Source: an uncultured Alphaproteobacteria bacterium
Lineage (GTDB): Bacteria > Pseudomonadota > Alphaproteobacteria > RF32 > CAG-239
Direction of reading: 5' to 3'
Assembly: GCA_944391425.1 (NCBI GenBank)
Contig: CALXTO010000012.1
Coordinates: forward strand, 1-37,796
DNA length: 37,796 nucleotides
Shown here piece after piece: positions 30,240-37,796 of this stretch. A program made the translations under genes and the position numbers. The first letter of the stretch is position 1. Every line of letters begins with the position of its first letter. The notes beneath the pieces were generated by a model that saw only the letters and a list, made by a program, of their open reading frames with translations, was not told the origin of the DNA and did not search any database.

Positions 30240-30443
30240 GTGGGAAAGAAAAAATTTGATTATGGTCAGATTTTGGACGAACTGGAAGAAGCAAGGCTGC
30301 TTGCACTCAGAAACGAATCTCCGTCGGCGGCAATTTCTGCTTCTTTGGGCAAAGCTAAAGTGTTGGCTTTGATGAACGGAGAAAACAAAAAAGCCGGCGA
30401 TATTTCCGAGGCATATAAACAGGTTCTGGTTGAATTTGTTTAG
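30240..30443 (+). CDS. Small phage protein of unknown function
   Basis: The 67-residue protein starts with GTG at 30240, supported by AAGGAGG at 30228-30234. It is helical and contains NESPSAAISASLGKAKVLALM, a segment like those in some small terminase or head-accessory proteins (NPxAAxxAxxxxAKLxGL). This is a weak pattern match only. It lies between portal and scaffold genes. Confidence 0.6.
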   Translation: MGKKKFDYGQILDELEEARLLALRNESPSAAISASLGKAKVLALMNGENKKAGDISEAYKQVLVEFV

Positions 30444-30486
30444 GCTGCCGGAACATATTCGTGCGGAAAGTTTTTGCATTGACGGT

Positions 30487-30511
30487 AGCCCTGGAGTATC
30501 AGGGCTTTTTT
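30487..30511 (+). terminator. Intrinsic terminator within the head operon
   Basis: AGCCCTG (30487-30493), loop GAGTAT, CAGGGCT (30500-30506), then a T run to 30511. It sits 16 bases before the next gene and may lower downstream expression or set an RNA end. Confidence 0.75.
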
Positions 30512-30526
30512 ATTTTGGAGAAAAAG

Positions 30527-30757
30527 ATGGTTTATTTCAGCCGGGAGTGGACGGACAGTCTGCTGCTGCCCGACGGAAGCATTGCGTCTTCCGTAGCCGG
30601 GCTTGAGAAATATATGAAGGCTAACAATTGCGCCTTAAGAGAAGATTACTCCGACGAATATCTGAAAGCAAGGCGCCGGCGTAATGAAAAAGCTCAGAGG
30701 GATGAACTCTTCTCTGAGTTCATCCACAATTATAAAAGGAGTATATGGTATGAGTAA
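30527..30757 (+). CDS. Small phage protein of unknown function
   Basis: From ATG 30527 (TTGGAG upstream) the product has 76 residues: MVYFSREWTDSLLLPDGS at the start and a basic helical end rich in Arg (KARRRRNEKAQRDELFSEF). An upstream in-frame start at 30461 would run through the terminator hairpin and is rejected. It overlaps the scaffold gene by 8 bases. No family is recognised; the head-gene context suggests a head accessory protein. Confidence 0.65.
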   Translation: MVYFSREWTDSLLLPDGSIASSVAGLEKYMKANNCALREDYSDEYLKARRRRNEKAQRDELFSEFIHNYKRSIWYE

Positions 30758-31448
30758 CGAAAAATCAAAAAGTTTCAATTATCCGGCTTCGGTTCGGGCT
30801 ACATCGGAAGGCTCGGGACAAAGTCCGGAAAAAATAGCGGGGGAAAACGATGGGAAAGTCGACGCCTATCTGGAAGCTCCCCGCTCGTATAAAAAGGAAT
30901 ATGCCGAAGTTTTTCGGACGCTTCCGCCCGATTTGCGCAAATATCTGCACGAAAGGGAAAGCGAAACCGAACGCGGTTTTTCCAAAATCAACAATGAATT
31001 AAACAGCCGCCGTTGGATAGACGAAATTTTTAACCGCCGTATTCAACGCTTGGAGCGTCTGGGCATCCGTCATCCTCAGGAATGGGTGGAGGCCATGGCG
31101 TATATTGACGATGCGCTGGAAAAGGATCCCAAAGGAACATTGCGTTTCCTGGCTGATGTTTACAACATTGATCCCAGGGTAGCCATGAATGCTTCCGTTC
31201 ATGGCTACCCGCTTGTCGACAGCAGCAATTTTGATCGCATAATCGACAGGATTCAACAGTTGGAAGATAAATTGGGCGAATATTCCGAAGAAGTCCGGGC
31301 CCATAACCTGTGGACCGAAAAGGCCGAAGAGGGAAAAAAAGCGAAAGAGGCTTCCTTTGCGCCTAAAGGCAAAAATTCCGATGTCGATTTATCCAAGCTG
31401 ACCACCCGGGAAGTCTTGGAGCTGCAAATGGCCGATTGGGATGACTAG
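30750..31448 (+). CDS. Candidate capsid scaffolding protein
   Basis: The ATG at 30750 follows AAAGGAG. The 232-residue, highly charged protein is mainly helical: YKKEYAEVFRTLPPDLRKYL and HERESETERGFSKINNEL, a central LADVYNIDPRVAMNASV and a C-terminal acidic helix. Scaffold proteins guide prohead assembly and leave before packaging. Location directly before the major capsid gene, high charge and low Cys content support the call; I have no diagnostic motif. Confidence 0.7.
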   Translation: MSNEKSKSFNYPASVRATSEGSGQSPEKIAGENDGKVDAYLEAPRSYKKEYAEVFRTLPPDLRKYLHERESETERGFSKINNELNSRRWIDEIFNRRIQRLERLGIRHPQEWVEAMAYIDDALEKDPKGTLRFLADVYNIDPRVAMNASVHGYPLVDSSNFDRIIDRIQQLEDKLGEYSEEVRAHNLWTEKAEEGKKAKEASFAPKGKNSDVDLSKLTTREVLELQMADWDD

Positions 31449-31487
31449 CTGTCTTTTTACTTAATTTTTTACAAGAAGGAAAATAAA

Positions 31488-32492
31488 ATGGCAAATCATG
31501 ATTATAATGAATTGTTAACGACCACGTTAACCAGCCGTACCGGAAAACTGGCGGACAATGTCAGTACCAACAGCGCGCTGTTTAACCGTTTGAAAGAAAA
31601 ATCAAAAATCCGTCCCATTTACGGCGGTTCCAAAATTTTGGAAGAGCTTGAGTATGGCGAAGGCGATATGACCTGGTATTCCGGTTACGATACCATCACC
31701 TATACGCCGAAACAGCTGTTTACCGCAGCCGAATACAGTCTGAAACTTTGTGCTGTACCCGTGGCAATTTCCGGTGAAGACCTGTTGAAAAACTCAGGCA
31801 AGGAACAAGTCATGGATTTGTTTGAAAAGCGCGTGGACAACGCTGTCAAAACCATGAGCAACAAGATGGCTGCAGCCGTTTACGGCGACGGAACGGATTC
31901 CGGCGGCAAAGCCATCGGCGGTTTGGCTCTGCTGGTTGCCGATGCTCCGGAAACCGGAACCGTCGGCGGTATTAACCGCGCAACTTCAGGAAATGAGTTT
32001 TGGCGCAACAAGTCTACCAAGACGGATTCGCCCCTGACCAGTGAAACCATCCGCCCGGCCATGGATAAAATGTATTTGTCCCTGTGCCGCGGGACGGATA
32101 AGCCGGATTTGATCGTCTGCGGCAATGAACTGTACAGCTTGTATGAAGATTCGCTGGTAAATATGCAGCGTTTTACGGACAGTAAATTGGCCGATGCAGG
32201 TTTTGCGACGGTAAAATTCAAAGGCGCCGACGTTGTTTTTGACGGCGGACAGGGCGGACATTGCCCTGAAGATAAAATGTACTTCCTCAACACCAATTAC
32301 ATTTATCTTCGCAACCATAACGACCGCAACATGAAAGTAATTGACGGTGACCGCATGGCCGTTAATCAGGATGCTTATTACCGGATTATCGGTTGGGCCG
32401 GCAACATGACAATGTCTAATGCTTCGCTGCAGGGTGTTTTGATTAATAAAACATCTTCTCCCGAACCGGAAGATCCCGAAACTCAGTCATAA
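31488..32492 (+). CDS. Major capsid protein
   Basis: The 334-residue protein has the features of an HK97-fold phage coat protein in the P22-like/podoviral branch: DYNELLTTTLTSRTGKLADNVS at the N-terminus, SGYDTITYTPKQLFTAAEY, DNAVKTMSNKMAAAVYGDG, DLIVCGNELYSLYEDSL, and MYFLNTNYIYLRNHNDRNM. It is preceded by a good GAAGGAAA site and followed by a strong terminator, as expected for the most expressed structural gene. The extreme C-terminus is acidic and Pro-rich. Confidence 0.88.
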   Translation: MANHDYNELLTTTLTSRTGKLADNVSTNSALFNRLKEKSKIRPIYGGSKILEELEYGEGDMTWYSGYDTITYTPKQLFTAAEYSLKLCAVPVAISGEDLLKNSGKEQVMDLFEKRVDNAVKTMSNKMAAAVYGDGTDSGGKAIGGLALLVADAPETGTVGGINRATSGNEFWRNKSTKTDSPLTSETIRPAMDKMYLSLCRGTDKPDLIVCGNELYSLYEDSLVNMQRFTDSKLADAGFATVKFKGADVVFDGGQGGHCPEDKMYFLNTNYIYLRNHNDRNMKVIDGDRMAVNQDAYYRIIGWAGNMTMSNASLQGVLINKTSSPEPEDPETQS

Positions 32493-32501
32493 CAAAATAC
32501 G

Positions 32502-32532
32502 GCTGTGCCCCGATATGGGGCACGGCTTTTTT
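32502..32532 (+). terminator. Terminator after the major capsid gene
   Basis: GCTGTGCCCC (32502-32511) pairs with GGGGCACGGC (32517-32526) with one wobble, followed by TTTTTT. It lies about ten bases after the capsid stop codon. Confidence 0.88.
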
Positions 32533-32573
32533 AATTAAAGGGACAAGTCATAATCAGGACGAAAGGAATAAAA

Positions 32574-33125
32574 ATGGATTTTTTAACATTTGAAAAGATT
32601 GCCAAAAATACGCAGCCGGAAGAAGGAATTTTTGCCCGCTTTTATGATCGCACGGTCAAAACAGGACGGATTGACAAACAAGGTTTTCCGGTATTTGAAA
32701 ATGTCTGTTTTTGCGAAATACGTCTTAAAGACAATAATTCCGAGGTTTTTGACCAGCCGGCGACGGAAGAAAAAAAGAAACGTTTCCCCGCCGAATACGC
32801 ACGCTATCTTCTGGCTAAAAAGCAGGCAGAAAAAGGAACTCCGCTTGAGCAGTTCGCTTTTTTGACGGCTTCGGAAATAGAAAGTCTGAAAATCAGGGGG
32901 ATTTTTACTGTTGAAGCCCTTGCGGAACTGGATGTGCAAAAGGCGGAAGATTTAGGAGTTGCCCGGGAACGCGCTTTGGCCGTCAAATTTACGGAACAGG
33001 CTGCCTCCAACACGGCGCTTGCCGGTTGGCAGGAGAAAGAAGAAAAATATAAATCCAAAATCAAAAAACTGGAAGAACAGTTGAAATCTCTTAAGAAGAA
33101 CCGCGCGTGCCGGGAAGGAGAGTAA
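32574..33125 (+). CDS. Phage structural-region protein of unknown function
   Basis: The 183-residue protein has a beta-rich N-terminal half (IFARFYDRTVKTGRID, then FCEIRLKDNNSEVFDQPA), a helix-hairpin-like middle (TASEIESLKIRGIFTVEAL and AELDVQKAEDLGV, about 97-130) and a C-terminal coiled coil rich in Lys and Glu. Such proteins occur between capsid and connector genes in several podovirus-like prophages, but I cannot name a function. RBS GAAAGGA. Confidence 0.7.
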   Translation: MDFLTFEKIAKNTQPEEGIFARFYDRTVKTGRIDKQGFPVFENVCFCEIRLKDNNSEVFDQPATEEKKKRFPAEYARYLLAKKQAEKGTPLEQFAFLTASEIESLKIRGIFTVEALAELDVQKAEDLGVARERALAVKFTEQAASNTALAGWQEKEEKYKSKIKKLEEQLKSLKKNRACREGE

Positions 33126-33127
33126 AA

Positions 33128-33847
33128 ATGAAAAATATTTTACAGATATGCCAGGATGCCGCCAGCCTGGTGGCAACCCAGAGGCCTCAAAACCTGTTTA
33201 ACGAGGACAGTCAGCAAGAGGCGATTTTTCTGAGCGTTGCCAAAGACACGCTTGACAGTCTGCTGCGTTACGGCGATTGGCAGGAACTGACAAAAGAGGC
33301 CAAATTTAGAACGATTGAAGGCAAATGTAATTACATTATCAAAGATTTCTGCGAAGATTTTTATTGTCTGATTAATAATACCGTTTACGTTAAAGACACT
33401 GCGGAAAAGATTATTGGTTCCGTAACTCCGGAACAATGGATGCGCGATAAATATTTCAATGTTCCGGATCTGGATTTGAAATTTAAGATTCAAAACGGCA
33501 TGATTAAGTTTTTGACGCCGCCGGCCGGAGACTTGTCAATCGTTTTTCAGTACCGTTCTTCCGTAATTGTTTTTGGCGGCGTAAACGGTTGCTGCGGAGA
33601 GGAAAAGTCTGATCTGACGGCAAATACCGATATCCCGGTTTTTGACGAATACCTTGTCAAAAAAGGCATCGTCTGGCGTTGGTACCGCCGCAACGGCATG
33701 CCGTACGAAGAAGAGTTCAATGAATATGAGCGGGAAGTTAAAAACCGTTTTGCTTCCGGTCTGGCGGCCAAAGACATCAATCTGGCTGCCGGTTGCGGCA
33801 GTTGCAATCTTGGGGGAGTGATAATCAATGCAGCAAAGAGTAATTAA
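33128..33847 (+). CDS. Candidate head-tail connector / tail accessory protein
   Basis: From ATG 33128 (RBS GGAGAG) the product has 239 residues. It begins with a helical segment NILQICQDAASLVATQRPQNLF, then LLRYGDWQELTKEAKFR, and a beta-rich middle with VTPEQWMRDKYFN. Near the end are Trp- and Arg-rich WRWYRRNGMPYEEEFNEY and a Cys-rich tail (GCGSCNLGG). The pattern and place match the gp4-like adaptors that seal the portal in P22-type phages; this is a pattern call. It overlaps the next gene by 20 bases. Confidence 0.65.
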   Translation: MKNILQICQDAASLVATQRPQNLFNEDSQQEAIFLSVAKDTLDSLLRYGDWQELTKEAKFRTIEGKCNYIIKDFCEDFYCLINNTVYVKDTAEKIIGSVTPEQWMRDKYFNVPDLDLKFKIQNGMIKFLTPPAGDLSIVFQYRSSVIVFGGVNGCCGEEKSDLTANTDIPVFDEYLVKKGIVWRWYRRNGMPYEEEFNEYEREVKNRFASGLAAKDINLAAGCGSCNLGGVIINAAKSN

Positions 33848-35378
33848 TCGTTCCAATAAATCTGCCAACTACACGTTGCCGGCACCTATCGGCGGTCTCA
33901 ATGTAAGGGACAGTCTGGATACAATGGCTGCGACAGACGCCATCGTGATGGACAATTATATTCCGACGGAAACTAAAGTTATGCTTCGCAAAGGGTATGT
34001 AAGCTATGCCAATCTCGGACATGCCGTTCATACGCTTATGGAGTTCAAAAAAGACGGAGAAGAACGTTTTTTTGCAATCGGCGGCGGAAAGTTGTGGGAT
34101 ATCAGCAGCCGGGACAATATAAAGGATTTGCAAAAAGATTATAATAACAGTGAATGGCAATATTGCCAGTTTCGCAGCCGATTACTTATGGTTAACGGAT
34201 ACGATGCGCCGCAGAGCTTTTATATCAGTGAGGGCGGAGATATCTGGGAAGATGCGGAATTCAGCGGCGACGGGCTGATTTTGCAGAAATTGATCAACGT
34301 CAGCGTCTGCAAACAGCGTTTGTTTTTTGTCGAGCGCGGAACCCTGAATGCCTGGTATACGGAAGGCGTGGGGGAGGTTCAGGGAAATTTGCTGAAGTTT
34401 GACCTGTCTTCAATTGTACGCCGCGGCGGAGAACTTTTAGCTGTTGCTTCCTGGACGCAAGATGCCGGACAGGGTGTGGATGATCTGACGATTTTTATTA
34501 CTTCCGAAGGGGAGGTGGCCGTTTACCGTGGCAGTGATCCGAGCGATGCCGATGATTGGAGTTTATGCGGCGTATACCAGATGAGCCGCCCGATAGGTTA
34601 TCGCTGTGCCATGCAGTATCAGGGAGATGTTGTCATTATTTGCGAGGACGGATATCTTCCGATGTCTAAAGCATTATCTCTGGACAAAGCCAATTCATCT
34701 CAGATTTCTTTTTCGGATAAAATCCGTGGGTTGGTTTTAGAAAGAACTAAAAGCGGCAAACACAAAAGCGGTTGGCAGTCAATTATTTATGGCCGCGGAG
34801 GATATGCGTTGTTTAATGTTCCCGTTTCCCAGCAGTTTGAACAGCATGTCGTGAATGTAAACACCGGTGCCTGGTGCCGCTTTACCAATATTCGTTCTTT
34901 TTGCTGGGGACTGTTTGGCGACAGGCTTTATTTCGGATCCGACGAAGGCGTTTTTTTGTTTGACGAAGGGTATTCAGACAATAAAACGCACATTATGGGT
35001 GTTGTTGAGCAGGCCTACAGCAGCTTAGGGACTCCTAATTTGAAGAAAATACAACTGATTAATCCACGGACAAAGTCTTCAACTAAGTATGCTTTGGTTG
35101 TTTACACAAACATGGATTTTGAAAGTCAGGACAAGTCTTATGCCGAAAATATCGGCGGCAGCGGGCTCACCAAATGGAATAACGTTGCCTGGAGTTCGCT
35201 TGGCAATCCAATCGGAACCAAATGGGCAACCCTGAAGGGAAAAATCCGTTCTCAGTGGATCGGCAATTCCGCAACCGGGTTTAAGGCCAGTGTAGTCTTC
35301 AAGACCAAAACAAGAGGAAATTTAATTGAATGGTATGATACGGGGTTTCGTTATGAGCAGGGAAGCAGCATCTTATAA
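33828..35378 (+). CDS. Beta-propeller-like tail/DNA stabilisation protein
   Basis: The 516-residue protein has a series of short beta repeats (ERFFAIGGGKLWDIS, RLLMVNGYDAPQSFY, QRLFFVERGTLNAWY, DDLTIFITSEGEVAVYRG, GDVVIICEDGYLPMS, DRLYFGSDEGVFLFD) that look like propeller blades. This resembles P22 gp10-like packaged-DNA stabilisation or tail-hub proteins. It starts PAPIGGLNVRDSLDTM after a short basic region. It is coupled to the connector gene by overlap and to the GNAT gene by a 26-base overlap. Confidence 0.7.
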   Translation: MQQRVINRSNKSANYTLPAPIGGLNVRDSLDTMAATDAIVMDNYIPTETKVMLRKGYVSYANLGHAVHTLMEFKKDGEERFFAIGGGKLWDISSRDNIKDLQKDYNNSEWQYCQFRSRLLMVNGYDAPQSFYISEGGDIWEDAEFSGDGLILQKLINVSVCKQRLFFVERGTLNAWYTEGVGEVQGNLLKFDLSSIVRRGGELLAVASWTQDAGQGVDDLTIFITSEGEVAVYRGSDPSDADDWSLCGVYQMSRPIGYRCAMQYQGDVVIICEDGYLPMSKALSLDKANSSQISFSDKIRGLVLERTKSGKHKSGWQSIIYGRGGYALFNVPVSQQFEQHVVNVNTGAWCRFTNIRSFCWGLFGDRLYFGSDEGVFLFDEGYSDNKTHIMGVVEQAYSSLGTPNLKKIQLINPRTKSSTKYALVVYTNMDFESQDKSYAENIGGSGLTKWNNVAWSSLGNPIGTKWATLKGKIRSQWIGNSATGFKASVVFKTKTRGNLIEWYDTGFRYEQGSSIL

Positions 35379-35799
35379 CAACATTATTATCGCGGATAAA
35401 AACGATGAAATTACCAAATGGATCTGTCGGAATTTGAAAAGCGGCACGGATTGGCTGGGACCTCATTTTACCATAGGCTTTGTCCGCAACGGCCGTTTAA
35501 TCGGCGGTTTAATCTATCATGACTATCGTCCGGGATGTGATGTTTGGTGGACCATATATACCGCAGATAAAAAATGGTGCAGCAAAAAGGTACTTAAGTT
35601 TATGTTTGCGTTGGCTTTTGAGCATTTCGGCTGTCGGCGCGTAAGCATGATTACCGATGTGGATAATTATCCGTGTCTGAAGCTGGCTCAAAAGCTTGGT
35701 TTCAAAGCGGAAGGTTTGCTTCGTCAATACCGTGAAAACGGCAAAGACGCTGTTTTGATGGGAATTTTAAAACATGAATGTCAATTTTTAGGAGATTAA
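35353..35799 (+). CDS. Phage-encoded GNAT-family acetyltransferase
   Basis: From ATG 35353 the 148 residues follow a compact GNAT fold: ITKWICRNLKSGTDW, LIGGLIYHDYRPGCDVWWTIY, a helix with FMFALAFEHFGCRRVSMIT, and CLKLAQKLGFKAEGLLRQY, the typical C-terminal GNAT strand-helix. Proteins like this appear in the structural cluster of several podovirus-like prophages. The target is unknown; modification of a virion or host protein is possible. A longer frame from 35326 is open but lies deeper in the previous gene. RBS is poor. Confidence 0.8.
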   Translation: MSREAASYNNIIIADKNDEITKWICRNLKSGTDWLGPHFTIGFVRNGRLIGGLIYHDYRPGCDVWWTIYTADKKWCSKKVLKFMFALAFEHFGCRRVSMITDVDNYPCLKLAQKLGFKAEGLLRQYRENGKDAVLMGILKHECQFLGD

Positions 35800-35801
35800 C
35801 A

Positions 35802-36683
35802 ATGTCAAAAAGTATTGGAAAAATTTTAGGGGCCGGTAATGCATCAACCAGTATGTATGGTTCTGAAAAAAACATTTTAAATTATTTGAATCAATATGAC
35901 ACCAGTAATGTCGACAACACTTATAAAAACATGGTTCAAAATGCTTATAACCTTAGCAACAGCCTGTCTTCTCGCCCGGATTATATCTATTCGGTTGACG
36001 GATCGGATGCCGCGCGGCAGAGAATGGAAAATGCCGTTTATCAAAGTGCCGTTGATAAACTTTCACCGCAGTTTGAAACACAACGTTCGCAACTGGAAAC
36101 TCGGTTGCAAAACCAGGGGCTTTCCGTCGGCAGCGAGGCCTATCAGCGGGCAATGAACGATTTGACGCAAAAGCAAAATGAGTCTTATACTCAGGCAGCT
36201 TATAATAGCATTATCCAGGGACAGGATGCTTTTACCAACAGTCTGAATAATCAAATTAATGCAGGAACATTCCAAAACAATGCGCGCAACCAGGCCGTTA
36301 ATGAAATCCTGAATTTATTGACCAACAGCCATTCCGGGTATGATGTCAATATGGATAAATACAGAGTTCAATCCGGTGCAGACACGAGAATTGCAGCTAA
36401 TAAAGCGGCGAATGCCGATGCTCAGCAAGCTGTGGGAATGAATTTTCTGCAAGGTGCGGCATCGGCGGCGTTGGGACTGTTTTCCGATGAAGAGCTTAAA
36501 GAAGGAATAATTCCTGTTGGCAAGTTATTTAACGGTTTGACGGTTTACCTCTACGCTTATCGCGGAGACCCCACACCTCAGATTGGTCTGATGGCACAGG
36601 AAGTGGCTTTTGAAAATCCGGATGCCGTTTTCGTCGACGAAAGCGGATATCTCAAAATCAATTACGCATTAGCTTGTCGATAG
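35802..36683 (+). CDS. Virion protein with C-terminal S74/intramolecular-chaperone-like domain
   Basis: The ATG at 35802 follows GGAG. Residues 1-215 of 293 are helical and rich in Asn, Gln and Ala, as in internal or ejection proteins. A hydrophobic stretch with Gly and Ala follows (about 211-226). The C-terminal 66 residues match the S74 pattern: SDEELK with Ser228 and Lys233 in the spacing of the catalytic dyad, then IGLMAQEV and KINYALA. S74 domains normally sit at the end of tail spikes and cut themselves off. Here the domain is at the end of a small non-fibre protein and stops early, so cleavage is uncertain. Confidence 0.7.
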   Translation: MSKSIGKILGAGNASTSMYGSEKNILNYLNQYDTSNVDNTYKNMVQNAYNLSNSLSSRPDYIYSVDGSDAARQRMENAVYQSAVDKLSPQFETQRSQLETRLQNQGLSVGSEAYQRAMNDLTQKQNESYTQAAYNSIIQGQDAFTNSLNNQINAGTFQNNARNQAVNEILNLLTNSHSGYDVNMDKYRVQSGADTRIAANKAANADAQQAVGMNFLQGAASAALGLFSDEELKEGIIPVGKLFNGLTVYLYAYRGDPTPQIGLMAQEVAFENPDAVFVDESGYLKINYALACR

Positions 36684-36734
36684 ACTTCTCTGTTATGACG
36701 GAAAAGTCCTTCGCATTGTTTGAAAGGATAAAAT

Positions 36735-37796
36735 ATGTCAAATAAAATAAAACAGGAATCACAAATTACCGTTTTTGATAATTTTGCAGACGGAAATATT
36801 GAAGTCCTGTTCCAGGATGAAGTACATTTGGATGTGGATGTTTCTCTTTTTTATATTAAGTCCGGACAGGAAGAAATACAATATTACGTCGATCATGTAT
36901 CCAAACCGGAAATTGAGGATTATACGACCGGGAAGATTTCTGAAATAAGTGCTTTTGTTGCTTCAAAAGAGGAAGAAAGCGAGGAAGGGATAGAAACTTA
37001 TGTTGAAGAAACCATAAAACCCGCAATCCAAAATCATGTTGATACGGAAATTATTCCGGAATTGGAAGAATATAAATCGCAGGTTTCGGCTTTGGCATCA
37101 GCAGCTTCAGGTTCGGCGGCAGATGCTGTTATTTCGGCTTCGGAAGCGTCGGCTTCCGCATCATCGGCGACGTCATCGGCAACAACAGCAGCCGAGAATG
37201 CAGATTTGTCACAGGCTTGGGCTGTTAAAATGGATGGAAAAGTCGAAGATACGGATTATTCCTCCAAGTATTATGCACAGCAGTCGGCGGACAAGTTTGC
37301 AGAAATTCCGGCTGCGGTAGATTCCGGCTTATCGGCGTTGTCGAACGCGTCGAACGCGCTTCGCACGACACAGATAACGAACTGCATCACGGAAATTCCG
37401 CAGGATATTAAGCTGGAGCTGGCAGACGGGGTTTTAACGCTCAAGGCCGGCAGTAAGATCTATGTGCCTAACGGAATAGGTGTTTTTGATGAGATTACAA
37501 TTGAAGATGACATTTCCAAAAGTTACACTTTAAGCGGAGCTGACCGTAAAACTTTATTAATATATAAAGATGGCGCATTGAATTTTTTAGCGACATCATC
37601 AACGATTGAATATTATTTCTCGGGAGAAACAGCACCAGATCAATTCATAGGTGGGTATGCATATTGGTACGATACAGGTAATAATCTGCTAAAATTTACC
37701 TCGGATTCCGGTGTTACCTGGGAAAGCGGCTACTCACTGCCGATTGGAGAGCTGCAAATTGGAACCGGCTTTTCAATCAATCAGGTTTTCAACGGT
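36735..37796 (+). CDS. Tail-fibre protein, N-terminal part (cut by window end)
   Basis: The frame opens at ATG 36735 (RBS AAAGGA) and is open to the last base, giving 354 residues. The first 80 residues are compact with a charged ending. Residues about 118-155 are a low-complexity Ser/Ala run of the kind that forms a trimeric helical shaft in phage fibres. WAVKMDGKVEDTDYSSKYYA, a motif typical of phage fibre attachment regions, follows, then a beta-rich part. The receptor-binding end lies outside the window. Confidence 0.8.
   Translation, partial: MSNKIKQESQITVFDNFADGNIEVLFQDEVHLDVDVSLFYIKSGQEEIQYYVDHVSKPEIEDYTTGKISEISAFVASKEEESEEGIETYVEETIKPAIQNHVDTEIIPELEEYKSQVSALASAASGSAADAVISASEASASASSATSSATTAAENADLSQAWAVKMDGKVEDTDYSSKYYAQQSADKFAEIPAAVDSGLSALSNASNALRTTQITNCITEIPQDIKLELADGVLTLKAGSKIYVPNGIGVFDEITIEDDISKSYTLSGADRKTLLIYKDGALNFLATSSTIEYYFSGETAPDQFIGGYAYWYDTGNNLLKFTSDSGVTWESGYSLPIGELQIGTGFSINQVFNG

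Noticed and set aside
30461..30526. Upstream start for the 76-residue phage protein
   Set aside because: It would translate through a terminator hairpin and lacks a ribosome site; ATG 30527 has GGAG.
37036..37320. 94-residue Arg/His/Gln-rich frame within the fibre gene
   Set aside because: It is an out-of-frame reading of the Ser/Ala-rich shaft codons.

Overview
The window reads as a chromosomal segment of an alphaproteobacterium of moderate GC, carrying an AT-richer surface-sugar operon and, to its right, the left part of a podovirus-like prophage. The host guess rests on gene order (ffh-rpsP-rimM-trmD-rplS), an S16 protein with a long Ala/Glu/Lys tail, and the mix of housekeeping genes. 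A gut or uncultured lineage is only an inference. No 16S rRNA is present.

Region 1 (1-11,000) is a housekeeping block: ffh, rpsP, rimM, trmD and rplS on the + strand, closed by a strong terminator at 3686-3720. A small lipoprotein and hisS follow on the - strand, with a compact structured RNA candidate plus terminator between them (4362-4538). Next on the + strand are an aspartate-semialdehyde-dehydrogenase-like protein that lacks both catalytic residues, a large MscS-type channel, a MurD-type ligase with an unusual glutamate-site motif, and tRNA-Thr(CGT).

Region 2 (11,000-22,600): mutY (+) converges with, and overlaps, the last gene of an eleven-gene - strand operon running 22162->12051. 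Its genes overlap or lie a few bases apart, except for one 59-base gap. It encodes a sugar aminotransferase, two GT2 glycosyltransferases, a WbqC-like protein, a second PLP-fold enzyme, a GNAT, a GtrII-like membrane glycosyltransferase, PgpA, a UbiA enzyme resembling decaprenyl-phosphate phosphoribosyltransferase, a small SMR/EamA-type transporter and a sugar epimerase. Together these could make, flip and transfer a polyprenyl-phosphate-linked sugar. The operon is preceded by a leader of about 430 bases with two homologous, covarying RNA folds, one followed at once by an intrinsic terminator.

Region 3 (22,640-37,796) is a prophage: two small unrecognised - strand genes, an S24-type repressor with an internal duplication, a rightward promoter with operator-like repeats, a putative late regulator, a second promoter followed by two intrinsic terminators (an antitermination-like leader), and a lysis cassette built on a Tlde1/DUF2778-like peptidoglycan enzyme. 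After these come terminase, a phage GroES, portal, scaffold, capsid, connector, DNA-stabilisation-like protein, GNAT, a protein ending in an S74-like domain, and a tail-fibre gene cut by the window end. No integrase or replication gene is visible.
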